Notes under the pieces: generated by a model
The model's input: only the letters and a program-made list of their open reading frames with translations
Databases searched by the model: none
What the model was told of the DNA's origin: nothing
Shown here: one piece after another, positions 23,371 through 30,497 of the stretch
Numbering within the stretch: position 1 is the first letter of the stretch
How the letters are laid out: each line of letters opens with the position of its first letter
Origin: a virus
Virus record (IMG/VR): IMGVR_UViG_3300015024_000006
Span: 1-53,002 of that record
DNA length: 53,002 nucleotides
Reading direction: 5' to 3' (one strand)
Position numbers and translations under genes: made by a program

Positions 23371-23896
23371 TGAGGACTACCAGCCAGCCGAGGGCATGTA
23401 TCCGTGCATCTCGATACAGCAACCATTCGCCAGCTTCATTAAATTTGGTGTCAAGAGCATCGAATTGCGGGGATGGTCCACAAAATACCGAGGGCCGATC
23501 CTCATCCATGCGGGTAAAGCGTGGTATGGCCAAAAGAACACTAACAAGGCATCAGAGCAGATAGGCGAGCGGAACGCAGGGATATTGGCCTGTAAGTTCC
23601 ATATGCCAGGCCCCGATGAAATCTTGACGGATGGCAGCACCTTCTATCCGCGTGGGGGCCTTGTCGCGATCGCCTATCTTGTGCGAGTGGCACACTTTAC
23701 CGCAGTGTCTTGGGAGACGTTGCGCGATGCCCATAGAAGCAACGGACCATTCGATCCGAGGGAATACGGGTGGCTGCTCGAAAACGTCAGCGGCATCGAA
23801 CCACACGTCCCCTACCCTGGCCAACAGAAGATCTTCCACGTGCCTGCTGAGATGATCCCCGCTGACATCATGCCAGCGTTTACCAAGACAGTGTGA
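23357..23896 (+). CDS. ASCH-domain protein
   Basis: 179 residues. ASCH fold signature: YPCISIQQPFASFIKFGVKSIELR (about 15-38), RGPILIHAGKAWYG, a central VAIAYLVRVAHF strand and YGWLLENVSGIE near the end. ASCH domains are PUA-like RNA-binding modules; family members include RNA- or nucleoside-processing enzymes. Last gene of the early operon. Confidence 0.87.
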   Translation: MTWNDEDYQPAEGMYPCISIQQPFASFIKFGVKSIELRGWSTKYRGPILIHAGKAWYGQKNTNKASEQIGERNAGILACKFHMPGPDEILTDGSTFYPRGGLVAIAYLVRVAHFTAVSWETLRDAHRSNGPFDPREYGWLLENVSGIEPHVPYPGQQKIFHVPAEMIPADIMPAFTKTV

Positions 23897-23900
23897 CCTA

Positions 23901-23929
23901 TTGCGGCATACGGTAGAGGGTGCTATACT
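23901..23929 (+). promoter_or_regulatory. Promoter in the gene-free region
   Basis: TTGCGG at 23901-23906, 17-bp spacer, then TGC-TATACT (extended -10) at 23921-23929. Starts about 60 bp before a terminator hairpin, so it would make a short RNA. Confidence 0.55.
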
Positions 23930-23935
23930 TCCCCC

Positions 23936-24020
23936 GTCACCTTCACCGGTAACGAGCACAAGCCAAGAGCACAAATCACAAAAAGAGATCCCCACAATGC
24001 AGCGATTGTGGGGATTGTTC
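23936..24020 (+). ncRNA. Candidate small RNA of about 80-85 nt
   Basis: Defined only by a promoter with TATACT at 23924-23929 and an 11-bp perfect hairpin at 23988-24015. It contains no ORF. The first 50 nt are A/C rich and unpaired, the last part is the hairpin. Inference; unproven. Confidence 0.35.
23988..24015 (+). terminator. Hairpin terminator after the early operon
   Basis: ATCCCCACAAT and ATTGTGGGGAT, 11-bp perfect stem with a 6-nt loop; downstream TGTTCC is a weak T tract, while AAAAAG precedes it, so it may work better for the minus strand. Confidence 0.65.
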
Positions 24021-24053
24021 CATGCACCCGAGGGAAGCTCCATAGAAAACACG

Positions 24054-24084
24054 CATGCCGCATAGGTATAAACCATGCGGCATG
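24054..24084. repeat. Perfect inverted repeat CATGCCGCAT / ATGCGGCATG
   Basis: 10-bp arms with an 11-nt loop, no T-run. Could be a second terminator, a protein-binding site or a recombination site. Confidence 0.7.
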
Positions 24085-24345
24085 AATGCAGAACAATCCT
24101 ACTATTTGATGCACTACGGGGACACACTCAATAATGCTAGTATGCCTGACCTTCTGCGAAAACGCGCACATTCTAGGACTATCGGCTATTTCTTGAGTGG
24201 TCGCTCGATCGGCTCAATCGGGATGATATGTTCTCTGCTATGACCGCAGGGAGAGACGGTATGCTCTCTGCTCTCCTTGGCAGTCAGATGATACAGCGAT
24301 GCGCCATACAACCGACCGCATATGCTACACTTGCAGACTTTGGTT

Positions 24346-24939
24346 TCACCCATTACTCTGCTCTCTTTCCTCAGTATCCCAATTTGGAAGTGGCCCTAGC
24401 GTCTCTGCCATGCGCAACAATTCACTCCCGATGGCTGTCAGGATTTTGCTTTGTATCTCATCAGCGCTCACCCCTTGACGTTGATAGGCACTAATGGCTT
24501 TATAGATCTCGCTACGTATTTGCTCTCCCTCAGCAACCATTTTGTACATATTCCCCTGATGTGTCAAATACTGACTTGCTGTGACGGTCGTGTTGATCTT
24601 TCCATCAAGCTCACTCAACTTCTCAGCAAGCGGGGTGATTTCATCTTGAATCCGCTTTGTCGTCGTGTTGCGTGCTGTTGCCAGTCGCGCATTAACGAGA
24701 GCACGTGTCCATCCTTGCATCGCTGTTTCATTCGGCTGTACTGCTGTTGCTTCCTGTGCATCTGCCTGCCGTTCCAGTGCATCCGCCTGACGACGTGCTA
24801 AATCGGCTTGCTCTTTTTGTTGTACGTCCGCCTTGCGTGACTGATTGACTTCACGTACAAAGGAGGCGACGCCTAATCCACCGCCAATGATGCCAGCGGC
24901 AGATCCTAAGACACCAAACCAGAATGACAGATCAATCAT
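24346..24939 (-). CDS. Membrane-anchored coiled-coil protein
   Basis: 197 residues. One N-terminal membrane helix (about 5-28: FWFGVLGSAAGIIGGGLGVASF), then a Lys/Gln/Ala-rich coiled coil (about 30-70, ARRQADALERQADAQEA) and a second helical region (about 80-180). The cytoplasmic or outside face cannot be decided. A lysogeny-expressed protein such as superinfection exclusion is possible by location near the regulator genes, but there is no family match I recognise. Confidence 0.7.
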   Translation of the reverse strand: MIDLSFWFGVLGSAAGIIGGGLGVASFVREVNQSRKADVQQKEQADLARRQADALERQADAQEATAVQPNETAMQGWTRALVNARLATARNTTTKRIQDEITPLAEKLSELDGKINTTVTASQYLTHQGNMYKMVAEGEQIRSEIYKAISAYQRQGVSADEIQSKILTAIGSELLRMAETLGPLPNWDTEEREQSNG

Positions 24940-24960
24940 AAATATCTTCTCTCTTTGTGT

Positions 24961-25554
24961 TCATTTTCTGCTAGCATACCACGCCACGATCGCCTCTTGC
25001 TGCTCAGCATCCACAGCAATGCGGATTGTCGCACGACCTTGCTTCCATTGTCCTCGATGTGCTGATAGATCCCCGCGAGCGATCGCATAGCGGACCGTGG
25101 TGGATGACACGTTGATCCGACGACAATACGTCTCAATCGCCTCAAAACCATGCGGTAGCGTATCCGTGCCAGAAACCGACGCGCTACGATGCCGCTCACG
25201 TGGCAGTGCTGGCGGTAGGACGTGTGATGCATCATCCTGATAGGTAGCCTCGCCTAGCAACGATTGTACCTCAACCACCTGCGCTTGTAATCGTCGCATC
25301 TCTGCTGTCAACGTGATAATCCGTTGCCATGCGCCCATGAGCGTCGTAGGCAGATCATCTGGCAGTTCGAGGAGCACGATATCATGCAACGCCGCAATGC
25401 GCTGTGCATCCGCAGCCGTGATGTAATGCTTGCGTGCATCGCGTGCCCCCACCTCTTGCCGTATCCCCGCTGCCTCTAACCAGCGGCGCAACGTGCTATC
25501 ATCGATGCCCCCCATTGCCGCTAATAACTCTTGTGTCGTGTATCGCTCTCGCAT
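24961..25554 (-). CDS. MerR-like regulator with two DNA-binding regions
   Basis: 197 residues from the ATG at 25554 (GGGGCGGC upstream). N-terminal MerR-like HTH: RYTTQELLAAMGGIDDSTLRRWLE, wing RKHYITAADAQRIAAL; central coiled coil (ITLTAEMRRLQAQVVEVQSLLG); C-terminal second HTH-like region FEAIETYCRRINVSSTTVRYAIARG. Upstream lies a cluster of TCGGAA-type sites, so autoregulation and control of the divergent integrase operon are likely. Confidence 0.78.
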   Translation of the reverse strand: MRERYTTQELLAAMGGIDDSTLRRWLEAAGIRQEVGARDARKHYITAADAQRIAALHDIVLLELPDDLPTTLMGAWQRIITLTAEMRRLQAQVVEVQSLLGEATYQDDASHVLPPALPRERHRSASVSGTDTLPHGFEAIETYCRRINVSSTTVRYAIARGDLSAHRGQWKQGRATIRIAVDAEQQEAIVAWYASRK

Positions 25555-25618
25555 GCCGCCCCCTGTCACTCCGAATAACCCCGATACATAGCATAACACC
25601 CCGATCAATCATCCTGAG

Positions 25619-25722
25619 TCGGAAGACATCGGAAGATACTCATCCGTATCATTCCGAATTGCCACTAAACCATCAGACGGTATCGGAATGTATCGGAATG
25701 AATCGCCCTGGTATCTTCCGAT
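25619..25722. promoter_or_regulatory. Operator cluster of TATCGGAA-type sites
   Basis: Copies at 25619-25625 (TCGGAAG), 25628-25635 (ATCGGAAG), 25651-25657 inverted (ATTCCGA), tandem TATCGGAATG at 25681-25700, and inverted CTTCCGAT at 25715-25722. They fill the gap between the MerR-like gene and the divergent promoter. Confidence 0.75.
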
Positions 25723-25749
25723 GTTGCCTAATATTCCTTACAAAATGTC

Positions 25750-25778
25750 TTGACATCGTTAAACTATGCCGTTATAAT
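25750..25778 (+). promoter_or_regulatory. Consensus promoter of the zinc-ribbon/integrase operon
   Basis: TTGACA (25750-25755), 17-bp spacer, TATAAT (25773-25778): an exact sigma-70 consensus. The operator cluster lies directly upstream. Confidence 0.9.
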
Positions 25779-25788
25779 CGTGTGTAGT

Positions 25789-25820
25789 CATGCCACACTA
25801 ATACCTGTTAGTGTGGCATG
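25789..25820 (+). promoter_or_regulatory. Leader hairpin at the 5' end of the integrase operon mRNA
   Basis: CATGCCACACTAA and TTAGTGTGGCATG, 13-bp perfect stem with loop TACCTG, beginning within a few nt of the predicted transcription start. It could protect the mRNA 5' end, act as an operator, or attenuate. Confidence 0.75.
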
Positions 25821-25840
25821 AAAGAGAGGGAACCATATCT

Positions 25841-26431
25841 ATGCACAATCTCGTATCGCAGCGAACGTGTCCTCGGTGTCAATGGTCTCATCACGAAAGT
25901 GAGACATCCTGTCATTGGTGCAATTACAACATGATTGCTGGTACCACCGCCGCCGATCGGCGTCATGCCAAGCAGCCTAACTTCTATCTCGTGCGCCCAA
26001 CACCTACCAGTTTGCCGATCGTCACTGGCACGTTGTTACGGGCGGTCGATCGCACAATGGGATTACCGCCATCCTTAGCAGGTGATCCCGCGACCAGCCG
26101 CGCTATGTCGCTCCGTGATGCGTGGCATGGGATCAATGCGCTCGTCGCAGCTGGCGTTTTCTGCCGATGGGAGATACGCGATCTGATGTCCTCATGCCGC
26201 ATTTTGGGCGATCCATCACTTCCTTATTATGCAGTCATCGAAGCACAGTATATGGACATGCACGACAATAAGCAGATGTGCATGATCGCATGGACACGTT
26301 ATCTTGCAAAGGTCCACCCCGTACGCTACCAACGCCTCATGAATGAAGAGGCACACTGGATGATCATTACGACCACGTGGCTCGATATCAAAATCGAGGC
26401 AGCGCACCTGATGACAAAGGTTACCAAATGA
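25841..26431 (+). CDS. Zinc-ribbon protein upstream of the integrase, unknown
   Basis: 196 residues. Start at 25841 behind GAGAGGG; a GTG 30 nt upstream lies inside the leader hairpin and is less likely. N-terminal zinc ribbon CPRCQWSHHESETSCHWCNYN (about 10-30), then a helical region (LRDAWHGINALVAAGVFCRWEIRDL and CMIAWTRYLAKVHPVRYQRL). The gene is 24 bp upstream of the integrase. Possibly a recombination-directionality or regulatory protein; not recognised. Confidence 0.7.
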   Translation: MHNLVSQRTCPRCQWSHHESETSCHWCNYNMIAGTTAADRRHAKQPNFYLVRPTPTSLPIVTGTLLRAVDRTMGLPPSLAGDPATSRAMSLRDAWHGINALVAAGVFCRWEIRDLMSSCRILGDPSLPYYAVIEAQYMDMHDNKQMCMIAWTRYLAKVHPVRYQRLMNEEAHWMIITTTWLDIKIEAAHLMTKVTK

Positions 26432-26455
26432 AAGAAGACACGTAAAGGACACCAC

Positions 26456-27460
26456 ATGCAAACGATTATCGACAGCACGTCCACAATGGACCTCTCAGCA
26501 ATCAGCGATGGCCTTAGTATGCCATCGCTGATTGAAGCCTTTGCGCAATCCAAGTACAAACGTAGTCGATCCGACCGTACCCGATCGACGTATCGAGAGA
26601 CGATGCAATCCTTCCGTGCATTCGTGGATGGCATCGGCGGCGATCTCGATAGCGACCCGAAGATCATTACCGCATTCGCCGCTGATTGGGCGATGATCAG
26701 CGGCGACAAAGGAGAGCCAAGCGCAGCCACGTTTTCGCAGCGTCTGGCGATCGTCTCCTCCTTCTATGCGTTTTGTATCCGGCGCGGCTACCTGCCGACC
26801 TATACCAGTAATCCCATATCCGCGATCGATCGCGCACCCGTGCAATCGTACCGCGCCGCGACATACCTACCGACTGAGACCGTACAGAGCGTCTTGCAAC
26901 GCATCGATCGCAGCACTCAAAAAGGCATGCGGGATTATGTCTTGCTCTGCCTGGGATTAGAGACGGCACGCCGTGTCACAGAGATTGCTAACCTCACGAT
27001 CGGCGATCTGCTCATGACCGGCGATCGGATGGTTGTGCAATGGCAACGTACAAAAGGCGGTAAACGGGCTGAGGATGAGTTGGAGCCGACCCTCGCACAC
27101 AACATGCGGTCGTACTGTTACGCCGCGCATGGTCCCGCATGGCGATCGCAGCCGCAATCACCGCTGTGGATCTCGTTCCAGCCTGGAACAAAACGGCGAT
27201 TTGGGCGCGATGGTATTACCGCAATTTGCTTGCAATATTTTGGTACGGGCAAAGTCCACACGCTGCGTCACACGACGGCAAAGACGATGGAAGATCAAGG
27301 CGCATCGCTCACACAAATCCAGCACAAGCTCGGACATGAGAGCGTCGCCACCACCGCACGCTATCTCACCCAGGTGAAAAAAGCACACAACCCATACGCT
27401 GGCCAGTTAGCAACCGTATTCGGTTTCACAGAAGTAGAAGTAGAGGTAGAAGCACCATGA
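26456..27460 (+). CDS. int: Tyrosine recombinase (integrase)
   Basis: 334 residues. N-terminal SAM-like core-binding domain (about 20-110, SDRTRSTYRETMQSFRAFV). Catalytic domain with R173 in TARRVTEIANL, the beta-hairpin Lys in QRTKGGKR, H268-x-x-R271 in VHTLRHTTA, H294 in LGHES and Y303 in TARYLTQV. All six catalytic positions are present. It could integrate the prophage, or, given ParABS, resolve plasmid multimers as Cre does in P1. No attP core could be identified. The C-terminus ends in a short EVEVEVE run. Confidence 0.93.
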   Translation: MQTIIDSTSTMDLSAISDGLSMPSLIEAFAQSKYKRSRSDRTRSTYRETMQSFRAFVDGIGGDLDSDPKIITAFAADWAMISGDKGEPSAATFSQRLAIVSSFYAFCIRRGYLPTYTSNPISAIDRAPVQSYRAATYLPTETVQSVLQRIDRSTQKGMRDYVLLCLGLETARRVTEIANLTIGDLLMTGDRMVVQWQRTKGGKRAEDELEPTLAHNMRSYCYAAHGPAWRSQPQSPLWISFQPGTKRRFGRDGITAICLQYFGTGKVHTLRHTTAKTMEDQGASLTQIQHKLGHESVATTARYLTQVKKAHNPYAGQLATVFGFTEVEVEVEAP

Positions 27461-27762
27461 GTGATACTGACATCGATCAACCTGACAGCAAAGAATGGTT
27501 CCTGCAACCACCGCCAAAATTATCACCATTGAGCAACGAATACCAACCGATCGCCTCGTACAGCCATAGCCCGTCACGTCGATCGCTGGAGAAGATCGTG
27601 CGTATTGCGGTGTCGGCTGCATTCCGTAAAAAGCTCACACATCCGATCGTCGATCCCCCCGCCATGTACACCGCACTCGATATCATCTATATCTGTTCGA
27701 TTGCTGGTAGCGTCATCCTGACATTGATCGTCTTGCTGGCCATAGCCATTGCCCGCCAATAG
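27457..27762 (+). CDS. Small single-pass membrane protein
   Basis: 101 residues, ATGA overlap with the integrase stop. Charged, Pro/Ser-rich N-terminal part, basic stretch (RRSLEKIVRIAVSAAFRKK) and a C-terminal membrane helix (ALDIIYICSIAGSVILTLIVLLAIAIA). Tail-anchored layout. Co-expressed with the integrase, so present in lysogens perhaps; function unknown. Confidence 0.72.
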   Translation: MSDTDIDQPDSKEWFLQPPPKLSPLSNEYQPIASYSHSPSRRSLEKIVRIAVSAAFRKKLTHPIVDPPAMYTALDIIYICSIAGSVILTLIVLLAIAIARQ

Positions 27763-27847
27763 TCCTGCTCCGTTGCGTCGTGTGCTGTTGTCAGGCATAC
27801 TAGCAGGGCACGATGTCTTGCTAGCGGCGGGAATCATGCACAGAGCG

Positions 27848-27879
27848 ACCGTACCGAGGTGTAGTTACCTTAGTACGGT
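27848..27879. terminator. Bidirectional terminator between convergent genes
   Basis: ACCGTAC ... GTACGGT outer stem (27848-27854, 27873-27879) extended by an AGGT/ACCT inner stem; followed by TCTCTTGTT. Sits between plus gene ending 27762 and minus gene ending 27906. Confidence 0.75.
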
Positions 27880-27905
27880 CTCTTGTTATCATGGCGGTAT
27901 GATCG

Positions 27906-28259
27906 CTAGGTATTGCGGAATAATCCGATCTCGCTAGTATAGTCCATATCCTGTATCGGTATGGACTCGTTATCGTCGTGAAAGTGCGCCACATAGCGCC
28001 CGTCCGCATCTTGCATGATGGTGAATAATCCATCATTCCATCGTTGCAGCAGGAAAACCCATGCTGCTTTTGTTGGCATCTGCTCAGCAGGAAAATCACC
28101 AGGCGTAATCATCTTCTCTTGCTCTCTCAATACACGCTCGTGCTGTTTCTTGGCTGCCGCTACCAGTGCGTCGCGTCGCTGCGCGGGACTGAGTAGCCGT
28201 ATCCAGTGGTACTCAGCTTCGGTCATGTCGCCGAGCCGTACAGCTTTCTTGGGTTTCAT
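27906..28259 (-). CDS. Unknown protein
   Basis: 117 residues. Basic N-terminus (MKPKKAVRLGDMTEAEYHWIRLL), helix rich in Arg/Lys/Glu (RRDALVAAAKKQHERVLREQEK), then an aromatic beta-like C-terminal half (WVFLLQRWNDGLFTIMQDADGRYVAHF). Unrecognised. Follows 28289-28882 in the same orientation and probably shares its TGTGTACA-controlled promoter. Confidence 0.7.
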   Translation of the reverse strand: MKPKKAVRLGDMTEAEYHWIRLLSPAQRRDALVAAAKKQHERVLREQEKMITPGDFPAEQMPTKAAWVFLLQRWNDGLFTIMQDADGRYVAHFHDDNESIPIQDMDYTSEIGLFRNT

Positions 28260-28288
28260 GTTATCCTCTCTTCGGATCGACGTGGTGC

Positions 28289-28882
28289 CTATGAAATCTG
28301 TGATGCTTTTTCACAAATGGATTGTAGCGCCTCTTCTACGGTGATCACGTGCTGATTCGGTTTTGGTGTGAAGAGTACCCACTCTTCGGCGTCATCATCG
28401 GTACGACCTTGCATCAGCGACCACTCATAGCCGTATTGTTTCAAGAGACGATTCTGCACGAAGATCGCCTGACGTTGTGCCTCACGTCGCTTCTTATCGG
28501 CATAGCGTCGATCGATCTCGTCATGCTGTGCCTTCACATGCGCCGCCTGAATTGCCGCGCCATTAATGGCGGGTGCTTCGACTGTTGGCACCTTTGGTAG
28601 TCGCTCAGGATTGATAACCCACCCAGCTAACAAGTGTAAGTTCACAGGTGTGATGTAAAGGTTAGATACCTCACCCTCTCCGTACTGATTGAAGCTGCCG
28701 ATCGCGTTGTCGAGAATGCGAACACTTGGTATGCTGCTCCGACCTTTGCGTACTGGCGTAACATCAATACCGATCTCCTTGAAGAATGCGTTTGCTGCGT
28801 CGGATGTTTCAATACCTGTGATACCCAACGCTTTCAGGACCGTATCCTGTGCCACTGTTGTTGAAAATGACTTATACCGCAT
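28289..28882 (-). CDS. Unknown protein under a TGTGTACA-flanked promoter
   Basis: 197 residues. N-terminal DTVLKALGITGIETSDAANAFFKEIGID resembles the RelB/DinJ-type or small regulator opening (helix-loop with 'AFFKEIG'), followed by a charged helix (EIDRRYADKKRREAQRQAIFVQNRLL). No partner toxin is obvious; the next gene is a small unknown protein. Start at 28882; its promoter is bracketed by two identical 8-bp repeats, suggesting autoregulation. Confidence 0.65.
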   Translation of the reverse strand: MRYKSFSTTVAQDTVLKALGITGIETSDAANAFFKEIGIDVTPVRKGRSSIPSVRILDNAIGSFNQYGEGEVSNLYITPVNLHLLAGWVINPERLPKVPTVEAPAINGAAIQAAHVKAQHDEIDRRYADKKRREAQRQAIFVQNRLLKQYGYEWSLMQGRTDDDAEEWVLFTPKPNQHVITVEEALQSICEKASQIS

Positions 28883-28914
28883 TGTTGCTATCCCCCTACT
28901 GTTTTATCGTGGTA

Positions 28915-28940
28915 TGTGTACATTGTATACTTTGTGTACA
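28915..28940. promoter_or_regulatory. Direct operator repeats TGTGTACA
   Basis: TGTGTACA at 28915-28922 and 28933-28940 with TATAC between them, overlying the -10 of the minus-strand promoter for 28289-28882. Confidence 0.7.
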
Positions 28941-28950
28941 TGATTGTCAA
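28922..28950 (-). promoter_or_regulatory. Promoter of 28289-28882
   Basis: Minus strand TTGACA (28950-28945), 17-bp spacer, TACAAT (28927-28922). Start codon about 40 nt downstream. Confidence 0.75.
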
Positions 28951-29004
28951 GAGCAAACAGCATCAATTGGAGAGAGCTTCCCCAAATCCCCTAGTCCTGC
29001 CTCC

Positions 29005-29033
29005 TTGCCAAGTGCCGATCGTGCGATGATACT
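29005..29033 (+). promoter_or_regulatory. Promoter of the lipoprotein-like gene
   Basis: TTGCCA (29005-29010), 17-bp spacer, GATACT (29028-29033). A monocistronic unit, ended by the hairpin at 29694-29724. Confidence 0.65.
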
Positions 29034-29065
29034 GAGACATCCCCACCAACTGAAAAGGATACCTC

Positions 29066-29665
29066 ATGACCGCTTTTATGCACAGCCTCAGCCGTACCCA
29101 GATCATCATCGCAAGCTGCATCCTCGTCTTGCTCTGTTGCACGTGTGGTACCATCGCCGCGCATCTGCCAAGCAGCACAACCACAATCGCTACGCATAGC
29201 CCCACGATGCCCGCTACAGCCATCCACGCCCCCATTCCTGCTACTGCTACCTCGATCCCAGAGACACGCACGCAACGAGCCGCACGCATCGCCCTCGCAG
29301 CGACCAACGCCTCGATCTATGGTGGTCATGATGCTATCACGCAAATCACCACCTACGATACCCCCACCAATGCGGTACTCGTCACCATTACGATTAAAAG
29401 CATCTGGGATATCAGTGAGGCACAGCGCCGCGTCAAGGGTCTCACATTCGCGATCGAGGGCACATTCTGGCAGAGTCAATTCCTGCCTGATGAGGTCGAT
29501 GTGGCCTTTGTTGGACCGCTCATCGACAGCTACGGTGCCAAGAGCGTCGGCAGCTATGGCTATGCGCATCTCTCGAAAACCACTGCGCACTTATTCGTCT
29601 GGGGCAATCTTGACGCCGATACCGCATGGCCTGACTATGATGAGCAGGCCGTACGGCAGCAGTAG
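29066..29665 (+). CDS. Exported (probable lipoprotein) protein
   Basis: 199 residues behind AAGGAT. Signal-type N-terminus: hydrophobic IIIASCILVLLCCTCGTIAAH (about 13-34) with possible lipobox cysteines around residue 24-27; then a Thr/Pro/Ala-rich linker (35-65) and a folded domain (about 70-199) with VLVTITIKSIWDISEAQRRVKG and TFWQSQFLPDEVDVAFVGPLID. A self-contained transcription unit, so a lysogenic conversion (moron) gene acting at the cell surface is plausible. Family unknown. Confidence 0.75.
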   Translation: MTAFMHSLSRTQIIIASCILVLLCCTCGTIAAHLPSSTTTIATHSPTMPATAIHAPIPATATSIPETRTQRAARIALAATNASIYGGHDAITQITTYDTPTNAVLVTITIKSIWDISEAQRRVKGLTFAIEGTFWQSQFLPDEVDVAFVGPLIDSYGAKSVGSYGYAHLSKTTAHLFVWGNLDADTAWPDYDEQAVRQQ

Positions 29666-29693
29666 CATTGCCTATAGTCCCAGGCTATACGAA

Positions 29694-29724
29694 AGCACCC
29701 AAGGCTGTTATGCACTTGGGTGCT
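29694..29724. terminator. Hairpin between convergent genes
   Basis: AGCACCCAAG and CTTGGGTGCT, 10-bp stem with 11-nt loop, between the lipoprotein-like gene (ends 29665) and the minus gene ending 29739. No clear T-run. Confidence 0.65.
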
Positions 29725-29738
29725 CAGTGTGTCGAGTG

Positions 29739-29990
29739 CTAGTCGTTTGTTCGTGGCCCGTGACAGGGATCACAGAGCCACCCACCTTCCATGTGTCGCC
29801 AATACTGTGATTTGAGATACTTCAGGAATGCTGCCATTGTGCCAATACTGGGCGTGATGCTCTGTGTAGTGGTCACATCCTTACACGCATAGCAAATAGC
29901 GCTATAGATCACGTCAACATCAGCACTCATGCGATTTTTCTTTTGTGTTGCAAGTCTTCTTAGCACACGCTTATCAGTGACCATGATCAT
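29739..29990 (-). CDS. Small zinc-binding protein, unknown
   Basis: 83 residues (or 81 from the second ATG). CYACKD near residue 33 and WLCDPCHGP near residue 71 form a C-x2-C ... C-x2-C set. Basic N-terminus. Overlaps the end of the upstream gene. Unknown. Confidence 0.65.
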   Translation of the reverse strand: MIMVTDKRVLRRLATQKKNRMSADVDVIYSAICYACKDVTTTQSITPSIGTMAAFLKYLKSQYWRHMEGGWLCDPCHGPRTND

Positions 29991-30288
29991 GTCTTTGCTC
30001 CATTGATGTTTGCTGTGCGTACCAATACTTCATCTTGATAGCGTTATCCTCTGCTACTGCCAACGCTATCTGGTGTTTCACTCCATCAATACGAGTGAGA
30101 AAAAGATGCATGATAGCCGTATTCAGTTCATGATCCGCTACCGCCATCCACTGAATACCCGCGCCATCAAGAGCGCCATTCCTAATCTTTTTCATGCGCT
30201 CTTGTGCTGAAATCAGTTCCTTGATTGCTGTTGCTAACTCTTTATCGGTGCTCTCAGGATGATCGTGTGGACTGTGGACGTATCCCAT
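29974..30288 (-). CDS. Unknown helical protein
   Basis: 104 residues from the ATG at 30288 with AGGAGA upstream; the frame extends to 30360 without support. Helical, e.g. KELATAIKELISAQERMKKI and HELNTAIMHLFLTRIDGVKHQIALAV. His-rich ends. Unknown function. Confidence 0.65.
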   Translation of the reverse strand: MGYVHSPHDHPESTDKELATAIKELISAQERMKKIRNGALDGAGIQWMAVADHELNTAIMHLFLTRIDGVKHQIALAVAEDNAIKMKYWYAQQTSMEQRHDHGH

Positions 30289-30290
30289 AA

Positions 30291-30497
30291 CTATTCTCCT
30301 ATGATTTCTGCAAGCGGTGTCTCGATTCCATGCGTGCGTAGTTGTGCCTGTGCTTCCCACAACTTTTCACGTATTGCGAGGTAGTCCCTGCGCTCAACTT
30401 GAAACGCACGACGCCAGGGTTGTAGATGGATAGCCGCAAAGAAGCCAGCAGAGAACGATGGACCGCATACTAGGACGACGATAAGCAAGGTACTCAT
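30291..30497 (-). CDS. Small single-pass membrane protein
   Basis: 68 residues. N-terminal membrane helix (TLLIVVLVCGPSFSAGFFAAI) followed by a basic, charged helix (WRRAFQVERRDYLAIREKLWEAQAQL). ATGA overlap with the J-domain gene just upstream, so the two are translationally coupled. Possibly anchors its partner at the membrane (inference). Confidence 0.68.
   Translation of the reverse strand: MSTLLIVVLVCGPSFSAGFFAAIHLQPWRRAFQVERRDYLAIREKLWEAQAQLRTHGIETPLAEIIGE

Larger units (their letters stand above)
23897..24345. other. 449-bp gene-free region with promoter and two strong hairpins
   Basis: It holds a plus-strand promoter (23901-23929), a hairpin terminator (23988-24015) and a second perfect hairpin (24054-24084). 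From 24085 to 24345 I see no gene with a ribosome site; a 62-codon frame at 24055-24243 has no support. Confidence 0.6.

Noticed and set aside
24055-24243. Possible 62-residue gene in the gene-free region
   Set aside because: Begins inside a perfect hairpin and lacks a ribosome site.
24001-24300. CsrB-type antagonist RNA of the phage CsrA
   Set aside because: About six GGA triplets in 300 nt is close to chance and they are not placed in hairpin loops.
28991-29590. 199-residue minus-strand frame opposite the lipoprotein-like gene
   Set aside because: The plus frame has a promoter, ribosome site and signal peptide; the minus frame has none.
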